Origin: Brachionus koreanus
Taxonomy: Eukaryota; Rotifera; Eurotatoria; Ploima; Brachionidae
Assembly (NCBI GenBank): GCA_016987375.1
Contig: PJRA01000005.1
Location: 1,216,281-1,245,872, forward strand
DNA length: 29,592 nt
Direction of reading: 5' to 3'
Under the pieces are notes generated by a model. That model searched no databases. It saw only the letters and a program-made list of their open reading frames with translations, and was not told the origin of the DNA. Both the position numbers and the translations under genes were made by a program. Shown one piece after another: positions 1 to 9,708 of this stretch. How positions within the stretch are numbered: the stretch's first letter is position 1; the number at the start of each line of letters is the position of its first letter.

Positions 1-109
1 ATAATTATATTGAAAAATAAATTCTTTACACCAGAAAAAAAAACAGAACTTAATATCATTTTTATTTTTTGAGATATTCGCTTTTAATTTTTGTCCATTT
101 ACTTGTGCA

Positions 110-513
110 TCATGTTAGTAAATTTCCCATCAAAAATGGAAAGATTTCTAAAAAATTATAACTCAAATTTATTGTTAGTTTTATGTTGCTCTTTGAATTT
201 TTGAAATAAATTCCCTCTATTCTAGTTAGCATGTCATCTTTATAGTCCAAATTTGAGATTGAATTTGAATCAGATTTTAATAATTCAATAGTCTTTAATT
301 TGTTAAACATAAGCAAAACTTCAGAAAGATTTTTGAATTTAAAAAAAAAATTGAATTTAATGTATGCAATTTCATTTTTATAAAAAAACAATTTTTCGAC
401 GGAATCTGGCAACATATAAGAATTTTCTAGCTTTGATAGTTTACTATAGACAATTCCGTATGTTTTTAAAGTTTTTAAACTTAAAAACCAAGCCGTGATT
501 AAACTTAAAGCTT
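110..513 (-). CDS. Possible 3'-terminal exon of a leucine-rich-repeat protein
   Basis: An open frame on the minus strand ends in a stop at 110. It continues upstream of its first Met (412-415) to about 513, where a T-rich tract ending in AAG could be a splice acceptor. The translation has the spacing of leucine-rich repeats: SVEKLFFYKNEIAYIK, then NLSEVLLMFNKLKTIE, then LTINLSYNFLEIF. Each has the L-x2-L-x-L-x2-N-x-L type of pattern expected of the LRR fold, which is usually a protein-binding scaffold. Seen: the repeats, the stop and the acceptor-like site. Inferred: that this is the last exon of a larger gene whose earlier exons I could not find between 514 and 2491. It could instead be a decayed gene copy or a chance open frame in AT-rich DNA, where leucine and asparagine codons are frequent. 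Confidence 0.35.
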
Positions 514-1487
514 AAAAAAAAGTTAAAATAATCAAAGAATTTTTTCTGCAAATTTTCAGTCGATTTTAGAATATTTTTTTTATTGTTGAAAAATTCTTGC
601 TAGATTTTTAAAAAAAAAGATAAAATGAAAATATTTATTGTTAATTTAATTTAAAAAATTAATATTCATTACCAAGGCTATTTCAAATATTAGAATTTTT
701 TATTTCAAAAATTTAAAATTTGAGCTGAAAATCTCGAAAATTCGTTATTTTGTGAATTTAGGTGATCAATTAATTCAGATAAATATAACTAATGGCGTAA
801 AGGTTCAATCGTTAACAATCGAAAAATATCTTTTGGAAAGCGTTGGTTGCCGAATGAATGGGGTTAATTGTACATAGAGCTGGTCTTTATGGAACGGGTT
901 AATATGGAATGAAAATAAAATAAAATAAATAAGTAAGCTGAAATAGCTGATATTAGAAATTATTTAATGGCTGAATTTAAGAAAAATTAAGTAAAAATTT
1001 TTAATGTTTTGATGGTTTCCAAGGTAATTACTCTAAAAGAAATAAACTTGAAAATAATTTTATTTTTTCTTCAATAGTTATCGGCATTTTTATTTTCCAA
1101 TATTTTCTAATCCATTGAACGCCTTCTATGGCGCTGTTCAGTAAAAATTCTCAAATTGTTTAATCAATTAAAATTTCTAACTTGAAGGTCTTCTACATAG
1201 AGTTTTTAGTAACGCAATAACAATTTTTAATGTTGCAAATAATTTTAGGGTTTCATAAACTTTTGTTCTATTCCAGTAAAAATTAAATTCTAAAGCTTTG
1301 AAAGTTCCATTAAAGTCAATAATGTCATAATTACATAATTTGATTGATTTTGAACAAAGTTTATAATTATTTTTATTATTATTATTATTTTTTTTTTCAA
1401 AAAAAGATTATGCCACATTCGGCGATGAAAAATATTAAATTATAAAAAAAATTCTTTTAATGAGAAAAAAATCTTTAACACAATTAA
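514..1487. other. AT-rich non-coding stretch with a possible LINE 3' tail
   Basis: No convincing coding frame on either strand. The only unusual part is 835-932, a GC-richer patch that ends in reiterated AAAAT units (about 909-931). It looks like the 3' untranslated tail of a non-LTR retrotransposon, but there is no coding remnant to confirm it. The rest is homopolymer-rich AT sequence. Confidence 0.4.
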
Positions 1488-1823
1488 GGTATTGTGAAAT
1501 TCAAATACAAACAAAACAGTAATTCTTCCTATTTTGATAAATTGAAATCTATTGAAATAAAATATTTTTGAAAAAATGCTGCAAAAAAGTGCAACTTTTT
1601 TATCTAAAAAAATTTTTTTTCTAGAAGATCAAATCAATAACAAATTAAAATCTTATTGATGTTTTATTATTTGTTTTTTTTTGCATAAGAAAAAAAATTT
1701 CAATTAAAAAGGTGCAACAAAATGTGTTGCATTTATTTGCAGTATTTTTTCAAAAATATTTTATTTCAATTTATCAAAATAGGAAGAATTTCTGTTTTGT
1801 TTGTATTTAAATTTCACAATACC
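1488..1823. repeat. Long inverted repeat (fold-back element), 336 bp
   Basis: The left arm (1488 to about 1600) starts GGTATTGTGAAAT. Its reverse complement forms the right arm (about 1708 to 1823), which ends ATTTCACAATACC. The arms match over roughly 110 bp with a few substitutions and a ten-base insertion in the left arm. They include an identical block containing TACAAACAAAACAG and another containing TTCTTCCTATTTTGATAAAT. The loop is about 100 bp of AT-rich sequence, with GTGCAAC on both sides. A 7-bp direct repeat CAATTAA lies directly before the left arm (1481-1487) and two bases after the right arm (1826-1832), which may be a target duplication. Such a structure fits a fold-back or MITE-type DNA transposon; a transcript would make a long hairpin. 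Confidence 0.8.
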
Positions 1824-2491
1824 GACAATTAATATAATTGCATTGATGAATTTGAGTGTATTTCTAATTTAAACCTCAATAAATTCTTTGTATTAAATGA
1901 TTCTGTTATTTTGAACAAAATTGGAAATTAAAATAAAAAGTAAAATAAAAAGTTATTTTTAAGTCTTTTGAAATTCAATTCAGTTAACTGAAATTTTTTT
2001 CTTAATTAAGCTAAAATAAAAGTTGCAAACTTGATTATTTTAATAAATCTGTATTCTAATATCAATTAAGTAATTTTATGAAAAAAACGATAATTTCATA
2101 TTCATCAAGTAAACTGGAAAAAAATTAGTAATTTTAGTTAATGAATTAGCAGACGCCAATTCGTGCTATGAAACTTTGAAAATTTAAGAAAAAAATTAAA
2201 TTATAATCAGAATTTAATATAATCAGCAATACTGTATTAATTGAATTTTTTTTTATTATGAAATTTCTAAACGCCTTCTAAACATTATTAAACGAAATTT
2301 TTTAACATGAAAATTTAATTTCTTAACTTGTTTATATATTTATTCGCTTTTCTTATAAATTTTAATATTAAATAAAAAAACAAAAAAAAATAACAAGTTA
2401 TTTCATAAAAAATTAAATTTTTGGTTTCGAATTAATTAGTAATTAAAAAATTAATCTAAAATAATGCTGCAAACTGAATTGAGAAAAAATT
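1824..2491. other. AT-rich sequence downstream of BRAP
   Basis: No coding signal. This is the 3' flank of the minus-strand BRAP gene. An AATAAA on the minus strand at 2344-2339, about 150 bp past the stop codon, is a possible polyadenylation signal, but A-rich hexamers are common here, so it is weak evidence. Confidence 0.4.
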
Positions 2492-5400
2492 TCACCGTTT
2501 TCGTCTTCTATTTTTTGAACTAGTAGTGGCCGCAGCTGCCTGATCTTGTTGGATTACCAGTTGACTTTGCTCGATTTCCTCTTTGCTCACATCTTTAACT
2601 TGTGATATTTTGTTTTGTGCATCCAAATAAAACATAATGTCGTTTAATTGAGACTTGAGATCTTGTATTTCACTTTCTTTATCGTGACTAAGCTTCTGTA
2701 AATTTTCTTCTAGTTTTGTTAACTTTCTCTGATATGCTTCCTGATTTGAACTCAAACACTTGTTCAGCTCTTTTTCTTCGCTAAGCTCACTTTGAATTTT
2801 ACCCAATTTTGCATTCATCTATTTTAAATGCTATTTAAAAAATAATATAAACTTTATTTAATTTTTACAGTAGAGCATTTTTTTTCCAAATTAGATTTTT
2901 CTTTAGTCAAATAGTTTAAATTTTCTATTAATTTAGAATTTTCTTCTTCTGTTTGAATAGTCTTTTTTTCCAAATCAGACATCTTAATCAACAAAAATGA
3001 GTTCTAAATTGAAAAAAAAAAATTTTAATTTTACTTGTAGTTCATATTTTTCTTGCATTCGATTTATTTTTTCTTCATAATAGGCTCTTTGTGATTCTAG
3101 TTGAGATGTCAATAGATAAGTGTACTAATATTTAATGAACTGATAAAACATTTTGCTCAAAAGTCAATCTGAACCTACCTCCAGAGTAATAGATTCCATT
3201 TTTTCGTCTTGCTGGATCTAAGAATTAATTTAAAAATTTTAAGTTTGCGATCAAATTTAGTTTACTTCTCTTCCGTTTTCATCGAGTTGAACAAGCTTGC
3301 CATCTGCTTTGTTTTGCACCAGTCTATGAACGTAGTTATCCGCTGTATAATCCCATACCTTGTTGCATCCTAGAAGCATTGAATAGTTATGGTTTGTGTA
3401 CTGAAAATGCTTAAAAGCGTGTCCTTGAACGTATCTACCACATCCGATATGACCACATATCAAGCATATCCATAGTGTCTTTATATTCAAGTAAATTATA
3501 AATTTCACTTTAAAGTTTTTAAATATACTTCATGAGCACCACATTCACTACATGCATTTTCCATTGTGTAATCTGGTGTTTGATTGTAGCGACAAATTGG
3601 GCAACATGTGTCGCCCCACTTAGACAGACAGTTTGCATGAAACGAATGATTACATAGAATAGTAATGATTCCATTTAAGGGCTCGTCCTAGAAAATCAAA
3701 TTTTATAGTAAAAGAGAGTAAATGAATTTTAGAAAATTTTTCAACATTCAATTATTTATTTAATAGTAAGTTAATTTTTGCAATTTATTTTATTTTTAAA
3801 TATTTTAAATCAATTGAGATAATTAATTGTTTACTTCTCTTTTTGATTTTAATTTTTAATTGTTAGTTTGAGCCTTTTTTTAATATTAGCGGTATATTAA
3901 GAAAAAATACCGGTATCAAAAAATTATTTATCCTAAAAAATAATAATAAATTGAAATTACTTTAATTAGTTTAGCTTGTTGTAACTCATATTATTATTAT
4001 TATACTTAATTTTAGCCACGAACACCAAGCTTCGTAGCTATAGAAATGTAAAATTTCATTTTTTAATTTTTTGAAATTTCCTAATTTTTAAAAATGGAAA
4101 ATTATTAAATAATGACTTTATTTATTGTTATGTTACATTTTATTGTATATTTTAAAAATTTTTTGTTTTTATCAATTTTATTAAACTAATATGTTAAGAA
4201 TTTTTGTTTTTAGTTTGCTATTAGATAAAATTTCAAAGAAAATTAAATAAAATCTTAACAAAAAAATTTATTTTTTAGTTTATTAACGTAATTGTTCGAT
4301 GTTAAAGACATGTCTATATCATCTATATCGAACATTAGTTTAAAATTTTTAACCTGTGACATGAATTAAAAGTCGAAAATGCATTTAAATATTCTCAAAA
4401 AAGCTAGATTTTCGAAATTAAGAACATGTCCTAAATCAAAAATTTTAACCAGTGTTCTTTATAAAAGAACATGTCATTATTGTTCATTATGTCATGTCAA
4501 ATGACATGTCTTAAAAATTGAGCGTTTACGTTAATTATATTTTACCTTGGCTTCGATTTGGATAAACTAAAATCTTTCATATTAGCCATGGAATAAAGGC
4601 GAAAGATAAATAAGATGAAAGTTTCTTAAGATTAGATAATTATATTAAAATATTTGAATTTATTTATTTAATGGTTTTATATCTTTATATAACCATTAAA
4701 TAAATAATATGTCGTTTTATAAATTTAAAGATAATTTTTTTTTTAATTCTATTAAATTAAATATTGAATTGGCTTACCATCTTTTCCAAACAAATAGAAC
4801 AATTAGGAAGTTCAATGAAACCTGGTATTGACAAGGACGCTCCCTTTAAAAAAAAATAATATGTTTTTAAATTTAAAATATCATTTTTAAAGAAAAAATT
4901 CACTTTAGATGAATTTAAGGCTTCTATCTTGGCCACATAGACCAAATGGCACACCGTTTCTTCAATGGAGTTAAACGGCTTATTATTACTGTGAATAAAA
5001 AACTCGTCAGCGTCTTTTTGTGTTTTGAATTTTATTAAAGTCATGTATTGGTTTGGAAATGAATCTCTTACAATACGCATGTAAACAATTGTGTCACTAA
5101 AACAATTAATTTAATTGAACAATTAAAAAATAAGAGAAGAATACCTAAAAGGTTGTAAAAATTCAAGTAATTCATTGCAGTTGATTTTGGCTGGTATAGA
5201 AATCATGCAAAGAAGTTCACTTTGGTGTACAGTCGAAGATGTAGTTGTAGATGAGGAAGTTACAATTTTAGATGACTCGGAAACTTCAATTGTTTTCATG
5301 TCCCTGTCAAAAGTATGAATTAAAATTTTTCAAAATTAATTAATAAACTAACTTGTCTCTGTAAATGTGGATGAAGCCTTTTACAATATCCACTGTTGGG

Positions 5401-5909
5401 TTTCCATAATAAAACGTTAGCTCAGTAGTTCTACTCTCGTTTTCTTCATGTATCACTACGGGTTTTATAGTATCGCTTGTTTGATCGCTATTCTCTGTGA
5501 CCAATTCAGAGTGTCTCTTTTCTTTGTTCCAATCACTGTACGCAGTCTCCAAAGCTGTTTGCATAGTCATTGAATTTGTTTCTGCATCTGAAGCATCGAA
5601 CTTGTTTTGTTTGAACATTTTTTCAAAATTATAGGTCTCAATTATTAAGTAGCGTGATTCACGTCGACCTATAAATTTGTTTAAAGATTCTGTTGTTAAG
5701 TCGGTGGGTTTTACTGTTTTAAAATCAGAGTTATAATTGAATACTTCCTTAATTTGTTCAGAAGGCGTTAGATCATACGTTGTGCTAGGCGTCTTATCAC
5801 TTTGATTGTCTATGTCGTCAATTTCAAGCCGAATTATAACCAATGCTATTTGTTTCTGTTTACTTTCGGTTGTTTCTAAAGTTCTTTTTAGGCTTAATTC
5901 ATCTTTCAT
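2492..5909 (-). CDS. BRAP: BRCA1-associated protein (BRAP/BRAP2/IMP) orthologue, ten coding exons
   Basis: This is a RING-type E3 ubiquitin ligase. In animals it dampens Ras-MAPK signalling through the KSR scaffold and retains NLS-bearing proteins in the cytoplasm. Coding exons in minus order: 5909-5353, 5303-5145, 5096-4904, 4843-4778, 3687-3529, 3478-3266, 3217-3179, 3124-3035, 3003-2869, 2818-2492. All junctions are GT..AG. The sum is 1,938 nt, or 645 codons plus stop (human about 592). Domains: BRAP2/RRM-like region about 162-300 ([32 protein letters not shown]); C3H2C3 RING 318-357 ([17 protein letters not shown]); UBP-type zinc finger about 371-449 ([27 protein letters not shown]); coiled coil about 450-610; basic tail KNRRRKR. 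All RING and UBP metal ligands are present, so it should be active. Introns are 48-60 bp except the fourth (4777-3688, 1,090 bp), which holds a dispersed repeat. The start is the first Met before the conserved LVIIRLE; an upstream non-coding exon is possible. Confidence 0.95.
4170..4597 (+). repeat. Dispersed repeat, copy 1, inside BRAP intron 4
   Basis: About 430 bp, closely matching 10893-11264 in the same orientation. It runs from TCAATTTTATTAA at the left to TTAGCCATGGAATAAA at the right. It is studded with ACATGTC motifs, including an inverted pair around 4492-4510. Copy 1 has about 45 bp more than copy 2, lying between two direct GAACATGTC motifs. No coding frame, clear terminal inverted repeats or target duplication were seen, so its class is unknown. 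It is on the antisense side of a long intron of a minus-strand gene. Confidence 0.8.
4660..4708. repeat. Near-perfect hairpin in BRAP intron 4
   Basis: TTATTTATTTAATGGTT is followed by a short spacer and then AACCATTAAATAAATAA, making arms of about 20 bp including the ATAT next to the loop. It is too short to be an element with its own ends, and may be a remnant of a small inverted-repeat transposon. Confidence 0.6.
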
Positions 5910-6638
5910 TTCAATCTAATTAAAATCAAAAATAATAAGTTTTGGTTTATTTAAAATACTTGATAATCATTGACACTAAAAATTAATTTAGGCATTTTTT
6001 GAGTTCAAAAAAAAATTTTGAAATTATATACATAATTTTATTACATTTTATTTTGAAATTTTTTTCAAATATATGTTCACATAAATTTTGATTAGATGAA
6101 GACAAAAAATTAGGAAAATTTATTATTTTAAAATATAAATAATAATTTAGATATATGTATATTTTTTGGTATATATTTTTTTTGAATGGCCGTGTTAAGA
6201 ATTTATAAAAGCTTATTTTGTTGACAAATCTTTCTTGAGCCTTCTACATACACGATCTTCTGAATTTTGGTAAAAAATTAAAAATTAACATTTAAATATT
6301 TTATTTTTTTCATAGAGGTCTAAAATTGGTTATGTAAATTGTTTTGATTCTGCATTCATTTTGACTCTACATTTTATTTTTAATAATTTTTGAATACATA
6401 AAAATCTTTGCCCATTTACAGAGTTATTGCACAAACTTAATTAGTTAATTTTTTGGATTTCTAATAAAATACAATTAAACAAAAAGAACAATTAAGCTTG
6501 ACTTATAGGACATAATATTTTTTTGTAAAAAAATTTAAAATATTTAAGTACCACAAAAGATCTTTAAATATTTTTTGATTAACAGTCATGTTTTTGAAAA
6601 ACTTTTAATGTTAAAAGTGATTTTTTATGTCTCAGACT
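5910..6638. other. Upstream flank of BRAP, AT-rich
   Basis: Presumably holds the BRAP 5' untranslated region and promoter, since the gene reads away from it on the minus strand. No TATA-like site could be separated from the general AT richness, and no coding frame or recognisable transposon was found. Confidence 0.4.
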
Positions 6639-6862
6639 TAGACTTGTGCAAAAGTTAACTAAAAAAGTTAAGTCAGTGACTTTGACTTTTTAAAAAATTT
6701 TTCTTTAAAAAAGTATTTTTACTTGACCTGATAATTTTTATTAAACTAAATATAGAGAAAAAAAATTTTTTTAAATTAATTTTGACATTTGAGTTTAAAG
6801 TTTTAAACAAAACTTTTAAATGAAGTCAAATGACTTGACTTTATGACTTTTAAACAACTCTG
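6639..6862. mobile_element. hAT-like miniature inverted-repeat element, copy 1
   Basis: About 224 bp. It begins TAGACTTGTGCAAAAGT and ends ACTTTTAAACAACTCTG, matching in inverted orientation the better-preserved element at 19442-19664. The inside is rich in AGTCAAGTCA-type motifs on both strands. No 8-bp target duplication is visible here (left flank CTCAGACT, right flank ATTATAAT), so it is old or rearranged. There is no room for a transposase; it is a non-autonomous remnant. Assignment to hAT rests on the CAGA..TTG termini and on the 8-bp duplication of the other copy. Confidence 0.7.
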
Positions 6863-6904
6863 ATTATAATAATATTTAAGCTATTATATAGTCACAATCT
6901 TATA

Positions 6905-7150
6905 ATTCTCATCACATAAGATCCTATCAGGAATAGATGCCCATAAACTTGTAAGAGAGATCAACAAAAAAGGATAATACGGTTATCAATATTTAACAAA
7001 CAGATTTGTTGATTCATGAAATAAACTATTCAGAAAAAAGAAAATATCAGAAATATCAGAAGAACATTTAAAAGCTTTTAGACTAAGCGCAAATTTAAGC
7101 TGATATTACGCGCTTTACCTCAGCAACTACTACTAGGACTAAGGAACAAA
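6905..7150 (+). pseudogene. LINE reverse-transcriptase C-terminal remnant (CR1/jockey-like)
   Basis: The plus-strand frame reads SGIDAHKLVREINKKG, then stop, then YGYQYLTNRFVDS, stop, NKLFRKKKISEISEEHLKAF. This is the conserved tail of CR1-like LINE reverse transcriptases, normally of the form R-Y-x-x-T-N-R-V-V-x-x-W-N-x-L-P followed by F-K-x-x-L-D. Several in-frame stops show it is dead. It lies between an hAT-like element and the opposite-strand LINE tail at 7829-8765, so it is a separate insertion. The 5' limit is uncertain. Confidence 0.65.
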
Positions 7151-7772
7151 AAATGAATTTTTTTTTTAAATATATCATTTCACAATGTCAATTTATGATC
7201 AATCTTTGATGATATGGCTCAAAAATTATAATTAAAAACTAGATCTTTAAGCATCTTTAGTTGAAATATTCAACGCAGAAGCATATTTATATGAGTAGCA
7301 TAACATGTCAAGCCATAGTCAAGTATAGTACATAATTCTGCATGCATAAAATTTTGTGCAGATATTTGTAGAAATATAAATATCAGCTGCCAAATTTTTT
7401 TGGCAAATTCTAAAAAACCAAATTTTTAAAATTTAATTATTTCTTTTTATTTTAATATATTTTTAGTTTTATACAAAAATTTTATGTTTCATTTATCATT
7501 AAAGATGAGAACCATTAATTTGGCTTTAACTTTTATCATTATGATAGTCTATGACAGCCTAAAAGTACTAGTAAAACAGAGAACATGCTGAAAGAGATAT
7601 CTTTCGAATATCTGTGCAAAAAAGATGGATCAGTTTCTAATAGGTAATAATTGTCTGTATCTCAGATTGGAACCATCGCTCAAAAAGGTACTGAAGAATG
7701 GAGATGAGCACCTTTAAATGCTATTATCCTACTGTATAGTATGGTACAAACTATTATATACACACGCCTAAT
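7151..7772. other. Non-coding stretch, probable decayed transposon sequence
   Basis: No readable coding frame. Base composition is slightly more balanced than the true AT-rich intergenic parts, suggesting old transposon sequence, but nothing could be assigned to a family. Confidence 0.3.
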
Positions 7773-7828
7773 CAGAGTTGTTCAAATGTTATAAAGTGAA
7801 AGTCAAGTCAAAAGACCTAGAAAGTGAT
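7773..7828. repeat. Truncated end of the hAT-like miniature element
   Basis: CAGAGTTGTTCAAATGTTA followed by AGTCAAGTCAAAAGAC matches the terminal part of the elements at 6639-6862 and 19442-19664. It stops after about 55 bp, where the ACT-repeat tail of the neighbouring LINE begins, so the LINE probably inserted into it or replaced the rest. Confidence 0.6.
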
Positions 7829-8765
7829 TTAGGTAGTAGTAGTAGTTAATACTGCGACCCTTAGGCTAAAGCTTCCTTGAAGATATGGCAGTAAATTTGA
7901 CTGTTTCCTGGGCCATTCGTCAAGATTATTTTTGAAGTTGTTTAATGATATAGAATTAATGATGTGATGAGTTAAACTATTCCAGACATTAACTACTCGA
8001 TTAGTCAAAAAATGATATCGTTGCATACAGTTTTTCACTTCTTCCCTATCAATACATTTATTGTGTCCTCTCAAATTGTACTTCCTATTACAAGAAAAAT
8101 TTATACCATTTTCAAAATTAATAATTTTATGTCCATGAATTATCTAAAATAATTGAATTAAATCACCTCTCATGCGACTAATTTTGAGATCGGTTAAGTT
8201 GAAAATCGTAAGCCTCGTGGCGTAATCATGCTTACAAAGTGAAGGAATGAGCCTGGTCACTCTCCTATGTATCTTCTCCTTTGTAACACGATTTCCACGA
8301 GAGGTACAATATTTTATTTGATTACCCCATTTGAATCATTTTGAATATAAACACCTTGATCCTTTTCAAGAGTTGTTTTAGTTAATTTCCTTGTGCCATA
8401 TCTGTTTTAAATTGTATACTCAAAGCAGGGATTTTTGTGCCAATGTGCATTACAACTGCATTTCTCGATATTTAAATCCAAAAACGAAGTAAGTAACCAA
8501 CCTGAGATATAATCTATGTCTTGTAATAATAAGTTGTCTTTGAAACTCTTTATAATAGATAAAATTTTAGTATCATCAGCATATTTTTCACATTATTAAT
8601 TAAATGGGTTGAAAGATCATTTATAAATATTAAAAATAATTGTGGTCCCAAAACTGAATCTTGTGGTAATTGTGGTCTAACCAGTTAGACATGGGTGAAC
8701 CCATAATGACTCTGTTTCCTTTTGCAAAGGAAATCATTTATCCAATTTGTTTATTGGCTAAATTA
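7829..8765 (-). pseudogene. CR1/jockey-like LINE reverse transcriptase, decayed 3' part
   Basis: Minus-strand reading gives the ordered motifs of a non-LTR reverse transcriptase, in shifting frames: NWINDFLCKRK (about 8720-8760), DSVLGPQLFLIFINDL (about 8610-8665), catalytic YADDTKI (about 8566-8586), LDLNIEKC (about 8470), LEKDQGVYI (about 8350-8375), LIPSLCKHDYATRL and RMRGDLIQLF (about 8155-8255), then RYHFLTNRVVNVWNSL and NFKNNLDEW near the end. An open 81-codon stretch (7829-8074) covers the last motifs. Frameshifts and stops make it inactive. The 3' end on the minus strand runs into a short ACT microsatellite, as LINE tails often do. The endonuclease half is absent, the usual result of 5' truncation. 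Confidence 0.85.
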
Positions 8766-8834
8766 AAATTATATTTGATTAAAAATACAATCATGATTAA
8801 TGAAATCGGAAATTTAGAAATATTTATTCTAATT

Positions 8835-8928
8835 TTAGTCCAATAGAAAAAAACAATTACTTTTTTTGTATAGCCAATAAAATAAAACAAATTATATTTA
8901 TTTTTTTGTCATACGAATATTGGACTAA
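8835..8928. repeat. 94-bp segment with 10-bp perfect terminal inverted repeats
   Basis: TAGTCCAATA at the left and TATTGGACTA at the right bound an AT-rich core. If the outer TA is the target, the arms GTCCAATA/TATTGGAC would resemble a tiny Tc1/mariner-type derivative. The AGCCAATAAA inside also pairs with TTTATTGGCT at about 8750-8760, so the palindromic structure may be more complex. Confidence 0.45.
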
Positions 8929-8984
8929 GGCGTGGTCCAGTTATTGAGTTCAGAGCATAGAAATCACTTAATTACATGGATGAT

Positions 8985-9096
8985 TATGGAACGTACGCGT
9001 TTCTATAGATGCAAATCACTTTGCACTTGCTTATGTTCAAGCCCATTTTGTTATCAAAAGTGTTACTGTATAGGCTTAAGAAATCGAAATCATTCG
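8985..9096 (-). pseudogene. Small LINE reverse-transcriptase scrap
   Basis: The minus-strand translation NDFDFLSLYSNTFDNKMGLN followed by ISKCKVICIYRNAYVP resembles the segment after the YADD motif of non-LTR reverse transcriptases (N-K-M-x-L-N-x-x-K-C-K-V). It lies upstream of the VLGP and YADD motifs of the element at 7829-8765, so it must come from another copy. It is too short for a family call. Confidence 0.45.
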
Positions 9097-9295
9097 TGTT
9101 CAACTAGGTGAACCCATTTACTTTCTAGTGACTGGTGTTTATAGCCAAATAGAAGCCAAATTGCTTGTTCGCGAGGAGTTTAGCATGAATAAGGCACATT
9201 ATCAGCTTGGTGATTATGCGTCAATGACCTTACACAGAGCCGAGGTGATGGCATGTCGCTTGGTACAGCAGGGTTGGGCAGAATTGTTCGTTTAG
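9080..9295 (+). CDS. Unrecognised 71-residue protein-like fragment in a GC-rich island
   Basis: A stop-free plus-strand run of 71 codons, from GAA at 9080 to a TAG at 9293, in a patch that is visibly richer in G and C than its surroundings. The translation includes VQLGEPIYFLVTGVYSQIEA, LLVREEFSMNKAHYQLGDYA and RAEVMACRLVQQGWAELFV. The balanced amino-acid composition (V, L, A, G, E, R) is unlike the Asn/Lys/Phe/Ile-rich noise of the region. No start is certain; the first internal Met is at 9186. I do not recognise the family. The style suggests a bacterial or phage protein, which would mean transfer or contamination, but this is an impression. A minus-strand open stretch (about 9236-9390, including NKIDMWTRADKLPFNPEYGE) overlaps its end. 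Confidence 0.3.
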   Translation, partial: EIEIIRVQLGEPIYFLVTGVYSQIEAKLLVREEFSMNKAHYQLGDYASMTLHRAEVMACRLVQQGWAELFV

Positions 9296-9436
9296 CTGTT
9301 CGCCGTACTCAGGATTAAATGGCAACTTGTCTGCACGTGTCCACATATCGATTTTATTTCCCATGTTTTTATCGCGGAAGTAGGTAACCTAGACCAAAAT
9401 GGTTTAGTTTCCTTACATAATTATCAATTGTTAATT

Positions 9437-9453
9437 TGCCAAAAATTGGCAAC
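9437..9453. repeat. Short perfect hairpin
   Basis: TTGCCAAAAATTGGCAA: arms TTGCCAA and TTGGCAA around a 3-bp loop. It sits between the GC-rich island and the TTAA-flanked element C. No function is implied. Confidence 0.5.
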
Positions 9454-9489
9454 TTTAGTATAGATATATAATTTCATTAAAAAACCTAA

Positions 9490-9704
9490 CACTAGAACGC
9501 CCAAGGGGTTTTTTAGACCCCTTTTTGAAAAATTAAAACTTTGATTTTATCACATATAAATAAAATTTTAAAAAATGATCTTTACAAGCTAAAAATCTTG
9601 ATTGTAATTTTTTAGAAAATTAAAAAATTTTCAAAGAAAATGTTTAATTTATCTTTATAACTTTATTTGAAATTTTTATGAGAAATCAGCCGGGCTTTCT
9701 AGTG
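9490..9704. mobile_element. TTAA-flanked miniature element, family C
   Basis: 215 bp with imperfect terminal inverted repeats: the left end is CACTAGAACGCCC, and the right end read on the minus strand is CACTAGAAAGCCC. It is flanked by TTAA on the right (9705-9708) and CTAA on the left (9486-9489, one change). A subterminal palindrome GGGGTTTTTTAGACCCC lies at 9505-9521; family A has the same arrangement, GGGG..ACCCC with equal spacing. TTAA target duplication is the hallmark of piggyBac-type transposition. No transposase gene is inside, so it is non-autonomous. Confidence 0.75.
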
Positions 9705-9708
9705 TTAA

